From: a virus
Strand: one strand, 5' to 3'
DNA: 64,000 bases
IMG/VR virus record: IMGVR_UViG_3300002835_000111
Coordinates: 1-64,000 of that record
Part shown: one piece after another, positions 15,179 through 22,674 of the stretch
Layout of the letters: each line of letters begins with the position of its first letter
How positions within the stretch are numbered: position 1 is the first letter of the stretch
Program-made: the position numbers and the translations under genes
Notes under the pieces: model-generated
The model's database searches: none
What the model saw: the letters and a program-made list of their open reading frames with translations, nothing else
Told to the model about the DNA's origin: nothing

Positions 15179-15724
15179 TTAATATTCCACCCAATTTTTT
15201 TTATAATCTTTGTTGGTTACACAAAATCTAGCATATTCATTAATCTGAGGGTATCCAGTATTATAATATCCACATATTAACCCCCAATCATTATATTGTT
15301 TACGTAGTTTATGTAACAGTTTCATTGATAGTTGAACATTCAGGTCAATGTTATGTAATAGTTCCTTTTGAGTAATGTTCCTACCACTGATGTAATTTGC
15401 TGTTTTTGGCATAATCTGCATTGGCCCTTTAGCTCCAGCAAATGATGTTAACTTCCCATGGTAATCCCAATCAAATGGTCCTTGATACCTTGTTTCAAGG
15501 AAGGCAATATTGTATGCAATATATTTTGGGATTTTATATTCATTAGAATATTTCTCAATTGAAGTATAAACCTGAAGACTGTATGGTGAGTTTGGGTTAC
15601 CTCCAATGTTTTCAAGTTTATAACCTTCGTTTGGTCTTGTTAATCCCACCAAATTAAAAGCTGCAAGGATTACCATAACGGCAAACAACAAATAGAAATA
15701 TTTTAGTCCATTCTTTACCATCAA
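15179..15724 (-). CDS. Lytic transglycosylase (SLT fold), membrane-anchored
   Basis: 181 residues. An N-terminal membrane helix or signal (residues 9-28) is followed by an SLT/goose-lysozyme-like domain: AFLETRY with the catalytic Glu near residue 78, GAKGPMQIMPKTA near 99, NIDLNVQLSMKLLHKL and a C-terminal GYYNTG. It cleaves peptidoglycan glycan strands in the periplasm. It could be an endolysin exported by its own signal or a virion entry enzyme. It overlaps the stop of 15721-16044 by 4 bases, so that membrane protein is the likely partner. Confidence 0.85.
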   Translation of the reverse strand: MMVKNGLKYFYLLFAVMVILAAFNLVGLTRPNEGYKLENIGGNPNSPYSLQVYTSIEKYSNEYKIPKYIAYNIAFLETRYQGPFDWDYHGKLTSFAGAKGPMQIMPKTANYISGRNITQKELLHNIDLNVQLSMKLLHKLRKQYNDWGLICGYYNTGYPQINEYARFCVTNKDYKKNWVEY

Positions 15725-16044
15725 TTAGAAGGTGTTTTAGGTGATGATGCTTGACCCCAAATGTTTTTTGCGTACAAATTAAAAATCATGTACCCAACAG
15801 AATCTTGATAAATGGTATATGAACCATCTTTCTTTCTGATAACCAATAGATTATTGTTTTCATCAATTGCAAGTTTAACCTCATCTTTTTTAACAGAAAC
15901 AACTGGTGTTTGTTTTGTGTAGTTTACTTTAATGTAATTGTAGTAGTATCCGATTGACCCTCCCGCCACAAAACTAAGAGAGATTACGGTATAAAACGAT
16001 AATTGTTTTAGTGCGGTTTTTAATTTTTCTTTAATATTTTCCAT
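15721..16044 (-). CDS. Single-pass membrane protein paired with the transglycosylase
   Basis: 107 residues. A basic N-terminus, one membrane helix (FYTVISLSFVAGGSIGYYYN) and an outside beta-rich domain with LLVIRKKDGSYTIYQDSVGY. Start overlap with the transglycosylase suggests they work together in lysis or envelope crossing. Not a typical holin size or topology. Confidence 0.7.
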   Translation of the reverse strand: MENIKEKLKTALKQLSFYTVISLSFVAGGSIGYYYNYIKVNYTKQTPVVSVKKDEVKLAIDENNNLLVIRKKDGSYTIYQDSVGYMIFNLYAKNIWGQASSPKTPSN

Positions 16045-16059
16045 ATGTTAATTATAAGA

Positions 16060-16087
16060 AATCCCCCTTGACCAATCAAGGGGGATT
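16060..16087. terminator. Strong terminator, 12-bp perfect stem
   Basis: AATCCCCCTTGA with a four-base loop and perfect complement, T-rich on the minus-strand exit. It separates 16093-16572 from the membrane protein and transglycosylase pair. Confidence 0.85.
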
Positions 16088-16092
16088 TTATT

Positions 16093-16572
16093 TTAGTTTT
16101 GAGTGAAGGCTTTGTCCGCCCATGTTTTGGCTCCCATTTTTTCCCATATCTTTGAATCGCACATATCAGGGAATGACTTTCTCATGTTTCCAACCGTCAA
16201 AACATCCAAGAATGATTTATCGATTGAATACCATTTGTTTCCTTTGGTTGTTAAAACATTGTGCCAAAGTTCAACACCATTTTTATAAACACATTTAACC
16301 TGAATATTCACCAAAGAGTTTTTCTTATATGCTGTGATTACACTACGAGGAGTTCCTTTGATGTCATGAATATTTATAAAACCAGCATTACATTTTCCAG
16401 CAATACGGAATTCATATTCCTGATTTAAGTCTTTAATATTATTAGAGACCATTACAGATATTTTCTTATCATCGATATTCGTTTCAAAAGATCCATAAAA
16501 TACGTCTCCCGCCAAAATACCTTCAGTTAATTTGATGATGTTTTTTTCTGTTGCTGTGTTTGTAGTTGTCAT
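16093..16572 (-). CDS. Unknown protein, 159 residues
   Basis: ATG 16572 follows the duplicated leader. The body is beta-rich (DVFYGSFETNIDDKKISVMV) with a C-terminal helical part around KSFPDMCDSKIWEKMGAKTW. NIIKLTEG near the N-terminus resembles the KLTEGD tag of 29029-29394 but is internal. Single gene between its own promoter and terminator. Function unknown. Confidence 0.75.
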   Translation of the reverse strand: MTTTNTATEKNIIKLTEGILAGDVFYGSFETNIDDKKISVMVSNNIKDLNQEYEFRIAGKCNAGFINIHDIKGTPRSVITAYKKNSLVNIQVKCVYKNGVELWHNVLTTKGNKWYSIDKSFLDVLTVGNMRKSFPDMCDSKIWEKMGAKTWADKAFTQN

Positions 16573-16624
16573 ATCTTTATCGTTTTGTGAATACAAAGAT
16601 ACAATTTAAATCGGAACTACCAAA
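16568..16624 (-). repeat. 57-base duplicated promoter and leader, copy 2
   Basis: Near-identical to 15116-15172 (one mismatch). Confidence 0.85.
16594..16624 (-). promoter_or_regulatory. Bacteroidota-type promoter
   Basis: TTTG, 19 bases, TATCTTTG on the minus strand, 22 bases before ATG 16572. Confidence 0.8.
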
Positions 16625-16858
16625 TTATTTTTTACAAATATTTTCTTGGAAACAAAATTGTCCAACACCTTCAATATATCCATACCTCATATCAATATGT
16701 GTGTCCTCTGTGTAGGGTGATTCAAGACCGCACTGAATACATTTATCATACTTTAAGTTAGAATATTCATGATATTTTTTTCTAATGTAATTACCCAACT
16801 CATAATTATTCGGATGATTCTTGATATCTTCTTCAGTTATTGTTATTTTAAAGTCCAT
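16625..16858 (-). CDS. Small zinc-ribbon-like protein with tag-like start
   Basis: 77 residues. Begins MDFKITITEEDIKNHPNN, similar to the ITE tags. CIQCG near residue 40 and a later FCFQENICKK give a possible Cys4 zinc site. An AATAAATA motif (TATTTATT on the sense strand, 16877-16884) lies upstream. Function unknown. Confidence 0.7.
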   Translation of the reverse strand: MDFKITITEEDIKNHPNNYELGNYIRKKYHEYSNLKYDKCIQCGLESPYTEDTHIDMRYGYIEGVGQFCFQENICKK

Positions 16859-16923
16859 AATTGTTTTAACTTACATAATAAATATATATAATCATTTTTA
16901 CAAATCAAATCTATTTATTACAT

Positions 16924-17331
16924 ATGAGTTTAGATTTTAAAAAAGAATCAGTCCTTGCTGAAAAATTGAAGTACCTTTATAAAGCGGAACTACAACAAAA
17001 GAAATGCATTGTAAAAGAAATGGATGTAGAATTTGAAACCATGGAAAATACTGATGGCGTTAGAATAATAGAACGAGTGAATATTGACATGGATTTTGAA
17101 TATGAAGGTGCACTTGATGGATATGAACCACATATTTTTACCTCAGACCTTAATAGATTGTTTGAAACTGTTAGAGGTGTTATTACACAATATACCCCAA
17201 CTCAAGAAGGAAAGTTAAAATCAGGTGATGATAATGTTTATGTATCAGATGTAATGATATTTAAAATAAATTACGAACTTGAAAATGTTCACACATTCTC
17301 AGTATCTCTTAGCATAACATACCCTAGTTAA
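16924..17331 (+). CDS. Unknown protein, 135 residues
   Basis: MSLDFKKESVLAEKLKYLYK then a beta-sandwich-like sequence with acidic loops. First gene of a tight three-gene plus-strand unit (16924, 17333, 18190). A TATTTATT motif lies five bases before the start (16912-16919). Function unknown. Confidence 0.75.
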   Translation: MSLDFKKESVLAEKLKYLYKAELQQKKCIVKEMDVEFETMENTDGVRIIERVNIDMDFEYEGALDGYEPHIFTSDLNRLFETVRGVITQYTPTQEGKLKSGDDNVYVSDVMIFKINYELENVHTFSVSLSITYPS

Positions 17332-17332
17332 T

Positions 17333-18190
17333 ATGAACGAGAAATTACAAAGGCTATCAACCAAAATGGTTGGACTATTTTCTGAGGACTTTAAAAACGC
17401 TCAAGATTGTTATATCCGTTTTAATAATGTATATAAACAACAATTTGAGTATTTCCAAAACTTTGACCCTTCAAACATACTTAAATTAGTTTTATACATA
17501 TATTCACTTAAAAACACAGGTAACTTTAAATTGGCTGAAAATATATTAAATAAATCAGGTTTTGCTTCCTTATTTATTATGGAGCCAGATTATTATCAAG
17601 CAAAATGCGATGAGTGCGGCGGCGATAGTTCACTTCGTTGTGGTTATTGTGGCGGAGAAGGAAGTATTGAATGCAATAAATGTATTGGTAATGGAACGGT
17701 TAATTGTGAAACCTGTAATGGAGATGGGAGAATTGAAGTGGATGGTGAGGATAATGAATACGTAGACTGTGATTATTGTTATGGTAGTGGTGAAATTGGT
17801 TGTGACGAATGTGGTGGTAGCGGTAATGAATATTGTGAAAACTGTGATGGACGTGGGACTGAAGACTGTTCAACTTGTGACGGTGACGGACAGGTAGAAA
17901 CAAATGAACATGAATACAAATATTATTTTATAATTACTTGGAATAGTTTTATTAAGGACAAATGCGAACTTGAATCAGGTACAATGACACCAGCACTTTC
18001 AGAATACGATTTTGACCGTCTAAGTGATGAATATATTGTATTAGGTTATGATGAAAAACATTCTGAGTTTCGTTCTGCAGTCCTACCTAATGACGTTTAT
18101 TGCGCAAACTATGAAGATGAGCCAAAACTATATAAAAGTTATTATCGTATTTGGATGGATAACGATGGATTAGAAAAATACACACTATAA
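17333..18190 (+). CDS. Multi-CxxCxGxG zinc-binding protein (DnaJ-zinc-finger-like, no J domain)
   Basis: 285 residues. Residues ~88-185 hold eight CxxC motifs of the type CGYCGGEG, CETCNGDG, CDECGGSG, CENCDGRG and CSTCDGDG, the pattern of the DnaJ cysteine-rich domain, which has four such motifs and binds two zinc ions. Here there is about twice the number and no J domain. The C-terminal ~100 residues are a separate domain with aromatic residues. It may be a zinc-bound protein-protein platform. Stop and start overlap (TAATG) with 18190. Confidence 0.75.
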   Translation: MNEKLQRLSTKMVGLFSEDFKNAQDCYIRFNNVYKQQFEYFQNFDPSNILKLVLYIYSLKNTGNFKLAENILNKSGFASLFIMEPDYYQAKCDECGGDSSLRCGYCGGEGSIECNKCIGNGTVNCETCNGDGRIEVDGEDNEYVDCDYCYGSGEIGCDECGGSGNEYCENCDGRGTEDCSTCDGDGQVETNEHEYKYYFIITWNSFIKDKCELESGTMTPALSEYDFDRLSDEYIVLGYDEKHSEFRSAVLPNDVYCANYEDEPKLYKSYYRIWMDNDGLEKYTL

Positions 18191-18693
18191 TGTCAGATTT
18201 AAAAACATTTCTTAAAGTAGCACAAAAGTTGGGTTATCCTAATCCATCACCCAATTCATTGGTAATTGCCAACTCAATTAACTATAACCTTAATAATTTT
18301 ATAGAAGATTTAATATTAGAAGTAGGTCAAGAAAGAGCAAATGAATTTGTTAACAAGACTTTTTCATCGTTAGGTGCCACTTATTCACCTGGAATTAAAA
18401 TAGATTTAAGTGACAGGGTTGGTGAGACTGGTTCATATATCTATCTAATCATCAACGGATTTGATTTTGTTGAGGGTGATGAAGAATATAAAGAAGTATG
18501 GATACATTATACTTGGGGTGATTCCATGTTAATTCATGATGGTGAAGAAAAAACTTTAGACGACATATATGATGAAGTTGACTTAGGTACAATGGGTGAA
18601 TATGGTGAATTTATGGACGATATTCAATACGAATGTATATCTCAAATATTCAAAAAAACAGGATTAATAATCCACTTTGATTCTCAGATATAA
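18190..18693 (+). CDS. Unknown acidic protein, 167 residues
   Basis: Helical N-terminus (FLKVAQKLGYPNPSPNSLVI), then an acidic domain with ETGSYIYLIINGFDFVEGDE. Last gene of the three-gene unit, ending in a terminator. No family recognised. Confidence 0.75.
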   Translation: MSDLKTFLKVAQKLGYPNPSPNSLVIANSINYNLNNFIEDLILEVGQERANEFVNKTFSSLGATYSPGIKIDLSDRVGETGSYIYLIINGFDFVEGDEEYKEVWIHYTWGDSMLIHDGEEKTLDDIYDEVDLGTMGEYGEFMDDIQYECISQIFKKTGLIIHFDSQI

Positions 18694-18695
18694 AA

Positions 18696-18719
18696 AAAGA
18701 GAGACCGAAGCCTCTCTTT
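18696..18719. terminator. Terminator between converging genes
   Basis: AAAGAGAG/CTCTCTTT stem with loop ACCGAAGC; on the minus strand it is followed by TTTTTTT. It serves 18776-19099 and probably 18190-18693. Confidence 0.8.
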
Positions 18720-18775
18720 CAGGGACTGACTGGAATTGTCAGGCGTCCACCACCAAGTTTTAATAAACTTGTAAA

Positions 18776-19099
18776 CTATCTTTCAACACTCAATCTCTCT
18801 CTTTTAATTACAGAATTTACTAACTCTTCAACTTTGTTTGCATCCATGTATGGAATTACATCGTCGGTTGCTTCAGGATAAAAAAATCTTGTGACAAAAT
18901 CATTTGACTTTCTATCAAATATTGCAACTTCAAAAGTTTTTTCAAAATCACCATACAAACCTCGGTCTCCACCAACAATAGAAAATTCAATTTCTTTGTT
19001 TCCAAAACGAGACATTCTACCTTTACCACCACCAATACCTAAATACTCTGACATTGGGTGTGGTTTAGACCATTTCTTTACATCTTCAATCGTTATCAT
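18776..19099 (-). CDS. Unknown protein, 107 residues
   Basis: Contains GIGGGKGRMSRFGNKEIEFS and a beta-rich middle (FEVAIFDRKSNDFVTRFFYP). No family recognised. The start overlaps the stop of the upstream gene by 4 bases, so the two are an operon behind the promoter at 19398-19429. Confidence 0.75.
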   Translation of the reverse strand: MITIEDVKKWSKPHPMSEYLGIGGGKGRMSRFGNKEIEFSIVGGDRGLYGDFEKTFEVAIFDRKSNDFVTRFFYPEATDDVIPYMDANKVEELVNSVIKRERLSVER

Positions 19100-19377
19100 T
19101 TTGTTTCTAATGCCTCCATTTTAGATTTGGCAACCAAATGCTCTGCTAACGTATATATATCTATTTTTGTTGTGATAATTGAACTAACCAAATGTTTGTA
19201 AGGAATGTGAATAAGAAAATCATAACCATTAAAGAAAGTTAAATCATTCTTTAACTCAATACAACCTTGTATCATTTTTAAGAACAACTTAAATTGGGTG
19301 GCATTTACAAATGTTTCATCTAATAATACACCAAATGTTTCATGCTGAATTTTAATGTTATGTGATATTGTGTTCAT
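19096..19377 (-). CDS. Unknown protein, 93 residues
   Basis: Start set at ATG 19377 (MNTISHNIKIQHETFGVLLD). The frame is open 17 codons upstream, but that part contains the promoter -7 box, so it is untranslated. A short alpha/beta protein. Function unknown. Confidence 0.75.
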   Translation of the reverse strand: MNTISHNIKIQHETFGVLLDETFVNATQFKLFLKMIQGCIELKNDLTFFNGYDFLIHIPYKHLVSSIITTKIDIYTLAEHLVAKSKMEALETK

Positions 19378-19397
19378 ATTCTTTCTTATTAACAATA

Positions 19398-19429
19398 CAA
19401 AGATATTGAAATTATTATAACAAACCAAA
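19398..19429 (-). promoter_or_regulatory. Bacteroidota-type promoter
   Basis: TTTG, 20 bases, TATCTTTG on the minus strand, 20 bases before ATG 19377. It lies just beyond the terminator of the large RNA, giving a clean transcription unit boundary. Confidence 0.8.
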
Positions 19430-19441
19430 TTATTTTTAAAT

Positions 19442-19472
19442 AAAAAAACCCCACCTGAATTAACAGATGAGG
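19442..19472 (-). terminator. Rho-independent terminator of the large RNA
   Basis: Minus-strand stem CCTCATCTG/CAGGTGGGG (two G-U pairs), six-base loop, then seven Ts. Confidence 0.85.
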
Positions 19473-20437
19473 TTTAGTGGCTAAAAAGGTTGAGATTACA
19501 CCTATTATTGAGAATCTTTAAAAGGATTATTAGTTCCCTTTATATCCACATCCTTTTGGGATGTAATCCTCATCGCCGATTGGTTAGACCAATCACTCCT
19601 AAAGGTTTTAACTACTCTTTCATTACTCAACTCTCTTTAACCTTGCGAGCTAACTCAGGGTTCGACCCCTTAGAGGTTTTTGGTAAAAATACACATCAAC
19701 TTGCAGTCTCAGTGTGCCATGGACAACCCATGACTATGTAGGCGACTTTCATCAAAACCTGATGGACACTTGTGCTTGATATTTTAATTAATTATTACAT
19801 TAACATATGTATATTAAGGTTTGTGTCGTGGATGATAGAAGTAGTGGTCCACCGTAAGCTCCGTTATCTTTTGAACAACAGAATACTAAACTACTCCCTG
19901 AGATGTCCCCACCTCCATATGTCAAGTTTACTTCAAACTAAGAACCTTGGTAGATTCAAAGTAGGGATAGTAACAGCACCACCTGTACTCTATCATACCT
20001 TTCGGTTTTAAGTCCACTTTCGTATTGGAATTCGCAATGATGAGATTGGAGGTCTCACTTTTTACAATATCCCTACGAGTTATTCTTATTGATGTTCCCA
20101 TCTCAACCAAACGACCCACATCGCTTGGTCATCTCAACTCTTCATCTACAGTGTTACCCTCGATTACTAAAGCAAAGATGATATCTCGCCTGTATACTCG
20201 AGCTCCGTTACCGAAGCCGCAATCCTGTTAACACAACAGGTTCACTTTATCCCACTTTCATGGTTTATTTAACGACCATATACGGCCGATTACCTTTATC
20301 AGATTAAATGTCTCATAATCAACCCGAAGGTCTCATAATAAACTACTGAACGGATAAATATTTTATATTCAAAGAACGAATTTCAATTTTAGAAAAGGAA
20401 ACCATAGTTTTACAACAACGTCAACCTTTTCGTGATT
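19442..20437 (-). ncRNA. Large structured non-coding RNA (about 1 kb), GOLLD/ROOL-like in context
   Basis: No convincing protein frame, more GC-rich than its flanks, with a strong promoter immediately upstream (20444-20475) and a terminator at its end. Many helices are visible: 20225-20241 (6 bp), 20106-20129 (9 bp with one G-U), a long-range 9-bp pairing of 20069-20077 with 19962-19970 enclosing a 5-bp hairpin and a GAAA-capped hairpin, 19750-19764 (5 bp), 19718-19732 (5 bp), a nested AACCT/AGGTT and GGG/CCC arm around 19658-19668, 19578-19594 (7 bp) and 19548-19564 (6 bp). Giant phage RNAs GOLLD and ROOL also sit beside tRNA genes. I do not recognise its sequence as either. Confidence 0.75.
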
Positions 20438-20443
20438 GTTTCA

Positions 20444-20475
20444 CAAAGGTAAGATAAACTTTTCAATTTATCAAA
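20444..20475 (-). promoter_or_regulatory. Promoter P2 for the large RNA
   Basis: TTTG, 20 bases, TACCTTTG on the minus strand, in a ~60-base block repeated at 20559-20590. Expected RNA start is a few bases below 20444. Confidence 0.85.
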
Positions 20476-20558
20476 CTTTTTGTGAAAGTTTTTTTAACAA
20501 CCTAACTCTATTAATTACCGATAGTGAGATTTGAATTCGGTGATTGTTAAATGTTTCA

Positions 20559-20590
20559 CAAAGGTAAGATAAACTTTTTAATTTGTCAAA
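20559..20590 (-). promoter_or_regulatory. Promoter P1, just downstream of the tRNA
   Basis: TTTG, 20 bases, TACCTTTG on the minus strand, nearly the same sequence as P2. A ~100-base transcript lead would run from here into P2 and the large RNA. The stretch between (20476-20558) contains an ACCGA/TCGGT pair and may be part of a longer RNA form. Confidence 0.85.
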
Positions 20591-20612
20591 CTTTTTGTGA
20601 AGTTTTTTTTTG

Positions 20613-20685
<73 letters not shown>

Positions 20686-20723
20686 ATATATCTTAAGTAA
20701 AAGAACTTTCAATTTAAGTCCCA

Positions 20724-20755
20724 CAAAGTTAAAACTATTTTTTCAAATAATCAAA
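20724..20755 (-). promoter_or_regulatory. Promoter P4, upstream of the tRNA
   Basis: TTTG, 20 bases, TAACTTTG on the minus strand. Expected start about 35 bases before the tRNA 5' end. Confidence 0.85.
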
Positions 20756-20799
20756 CATATGTGGGACTTTTTTGTGAGACTCTCATCTCATTTGTTTCA

Positions 20800-20831
20800 C
20801 AAAATTAAAACAAAATTCTCATTTTGTCAAA
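20800..20831 (-). promoter_or_regulatory. Promoter P3, second promoter upstream of the tRNA
   Basis: TTTG, 20 bases, TAATTTTG on the minus strand. A palindromic TGAGA/TCTCA element lies between P3 and P4. Confidence 0.8.
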
Positions 20832-20917
20832 TTTTATTTTACGAAACTATATTTGTGGGGATGTTTGTCCTTTCGGACTTGAGATTATAAATATAGTCTA
20901 CAATATCCAAAAGTCAA

Positions 20918-21337
20918 CTATTTTGAAATAAATTCGAACAATTTATATAAAAAAGTATTAATTTTCATATTTTTCATGTCGTTTAGGGTAAAATAACCCC
21001 AAGCCGTGTGTTCATGACCATCAATAGCCCTTTCCAAATCAGGGGTTAATTGTTTCTCCACATTAATAATATAAGTGTACATCAATCCCTTCATTTTGCC
21101 ACCATCTCTAGTATATCTTGGTATTATCCCCGCAAATTCTAATTCAAAGTTATTTATGTTTATGGCGGTCTCTTCAAAAAACTCCCTTTTTGCGGATTCC
21201 TCAATTTTTTCACTCCCTTCAATTTTACCTGCAGGTATTGACCATTCACCTTGTCCTAATGATTCATCATTCCTTTTACAGATTAAAAATTTGTCACCGC
21301 ATTTAACGATAACCCCAACGTATCTTTTAGCATTCAT
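20918..21337 (-). CDS. NUDIX hydrolase
   Basis: 139 residues, full length for a single-domain NUDIX. The box G-x5-E-x7-REUxEExGU is present: GKIEGSEKIEESAKREFFEE then TAIN (about residues 37-60). N-terminal RYVGVIVKCGDKFLICKRND fits the family. It likely hydrolyses a nucleoside diphosphate linked to another group; phage members act on modified nucleotides, (p)ppGpp-like signals or RNA caps. Divergent from the DUF192 gene. Confidence 0.9.
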   Translation of the reverse strand: MNAKRYVGVIVKCGDKFLICKRNDESLGQGEWSIPAGKIEGSEKIEESAKREFFEETAININNFELEFAGIIPRYTRDGGKMKGLMYTYIINVEKQLTPDLERAIDGHEHTAWGYFTLNDMKNMKINTFLYKLFEFISK

Positions 21338-21350
21338 TGTATTTATAGTT

Positions 21351-21698
21351 ATGAGAGTTAAAGTTAATCAAAATATTTTTAATATCAAAACCTTAATTGA
21401 TGAAAAATCAAAATATATCGGCATGATGGGTAAAAAGTTTGACGAAACTTTTGATGGTCTACTATTTTTGATGGGTGGTGATAAACAGTGTTTTTGGATG
21501 AAAAATTGTATTATTCCTTTAGATATTATTATAATCAAAAATAACGTAATAGTTAATATACACCACAACTGTCCTCCATGTGAAGGTGATGATTGCCCAA
21601 GTTACTGTGGTAATGGTAATATTGTGTTAGAAATTGACGGTGGTTCTTGTGAAAGATTAAGTATTGAGCCAGGTAATACTGTTGAGTATCTGTTATAA
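21351..21698 (+). CDS. DUF192 family protein
   Basis: 115 residues. FWMKNCIIPLDIIIIKNNVI is the DUF192 signature. GMMGKKFDETFDGLLFLMGG precedes it. A Cys-rich loop (CPPCEGDDCPSYCG) is an unusual insert for the family. A TATTTATA motif is at 21340-21347. Family function is unknown; members are often small secreted proteins, but no signal peptide is seen here. Confidence 0.85.
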   Translation: MRVKVNQNIFNIKTLIDEKSKYIGMMGKKFDETFDGLLFLMGGDKQCFWMKNCIIPLDIIIIKNNVIVNIHHNCPPCEGDDCPSYCGNGNIVLEIDGGSCERLSIEPGNTVEYLL

Positions 21699-21704
21699 AT
21701 GTAT

Positions 21705-21959
21705 TTAAAAATCATGAAGATTTTGATTTTGATCTTTTTTAAAATACTCATTTATTTGGTCATCCCAAGGTTTATTGATTGCTTTAAGTTTAGTACCAAT
21801 CTCAAGTAGAATATAATCTGACCAAACACCACCTTCATTAAGTCCATTAGGTGCGAAATAATAATATCCATCAACATCCAATATAAAATGTCCTATCACA
21901 TTATTATTTGATTCTACTTTAACTTCGTATAGGCTATCTTTTTGTATTACTTTTAACAT
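21705..21959 (-). CDS. Unknown protein, 84 residues
   Basis: Beta-rich (NNVIGHFILDVDGYYYFAPN) with a C-terminal helix and KPWDDQINEYFKKD. Looks like a small conserved phage protein; family not recognised. It lies just downstream of the LpxH-like gene on the same strand. Confidence 0.75.
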   Translation of the reverse strand: MLKVIQKDSLYEVKVESNNNVIGHFILDVDGYYYFAPNGLNEGGVWSDYILLEIGTKLKAINKPWDDQINEYFKKDQNQNLHDF

Positions 21960-21962
21960 ATT

Positions 21963-22664
21963 TTAATAATAATATAATTTAAATTCGTTATTGTCAAAAA
22001 TAATATAACTATTATTTTCAATCCAATCACCGCAATTAAGATAATGTATTTTTTCAATATATTTGTTTTCAGGTTTGTGAATGTGTCCACATATTACTCC
22101 CTTACAATTTCTTTTATCCGCTTGATCTGCCAATTGATTTTCAAAATCAGTAATAAACTTAACAGCGTTCTTGACTTTGTCTTTAGCCCATTTACTTAAA
22201 GAACGCTTATATCCAAATCGTTTCATAGTACGATCTATTTGTATTGCCAACTCATAACCAATTGACCCTAAATGAGCCAACCATTTCAACTTAACAACAC
22301 CATCATATAGATCTCCATGAGTAATGTAATATTTTTTCCAAATATACTCATCACATATTGTTATGTTTTCACCGAACTCACTTGGTGAATAGTGTCTTAA
22401 AAATTCATCGTGATTACCTATAATATAAATTACCTTGGTTCCTTTTTTAGAATAAGATAAAACCTTACGAATAACATTAGTAAAGTTTTGAGTCCAATGA
22501 TGACGTTTTTTTAATAACCAACCATCAATAAAATCGCCAACAATAAATAAATATTTTGGTTCGTACTGTTTTAACATATTCAGTAATTGTTCTGCGTTTG
22601 ATCCTTTACTACCCAAATGAACATCAGATATGAAAATAGCCTCAACTTGTTTTGTTTTAGTCAT
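21963..22664 (-). CDS. LpxH-like metallophosphoesterase
   Basis: 233 residues. Calcineurin-type motifs in order: SDVHLGS, GDFIDGW, GNHDEF, ITHGDLYD and CGHIHKPE, all intact. Length and the LKWLAHLGSIGYELAI region resemble Bacteroidota UDP-2,3-diacylglucosamine diphosphatase and its relatives, which act in lipid A synthesis. It may alter host lipid A; a different phosphate ester substrate cannot be excluded. It lies next to the giant surface protein. Confidence 0.8.
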   Translation of the reverse strand: MTKTKQVEAIFISDVHLGSKGSNAEQLLNMLKQYEPKYLFIVGDFIDGWLLKKRHHWTQNFTNVIRKVLSYSKKGTKVIYIIGNHDEFLRHYSPSEFGENITICDEYIWKKYYITHGDLYDGVVKLKWLAHLGSIGYELAIQIDRTMKRFGYKRSLSKWAKDKVKNAVKFITDFENQLADQADKRNCKGVICGHIHKPENKYIEKIHYLNCGDWIENNSYIIFDNNEFKLYYY

Positions 22665-22674
22665 AAATAAATTA

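Noticed and set aside
19928-20119. 63-codon reading frame inside the large RNA, which continues upstream past an in-frame TGA with protein-like sequence
   Set aside because: It covers several base-paired elements, has no start motif, and the surrounding 1 kb is better explained as structured RNA. Kept in mind as an alternative: a broken gene with an internal stop.
19442-20437. tmRNA, RNase P RNA or group I/II intron
   Set aside because: No tRNA-like halves with tag codons, no RNase P core words, and no intron core or split gene at the ends.
20476-20558. Second tRNA or tRNA remnant between P1 and P2
   Set aside because: A TTCAAAT-like loop is present but its flanks do not pair and no other arm is found.
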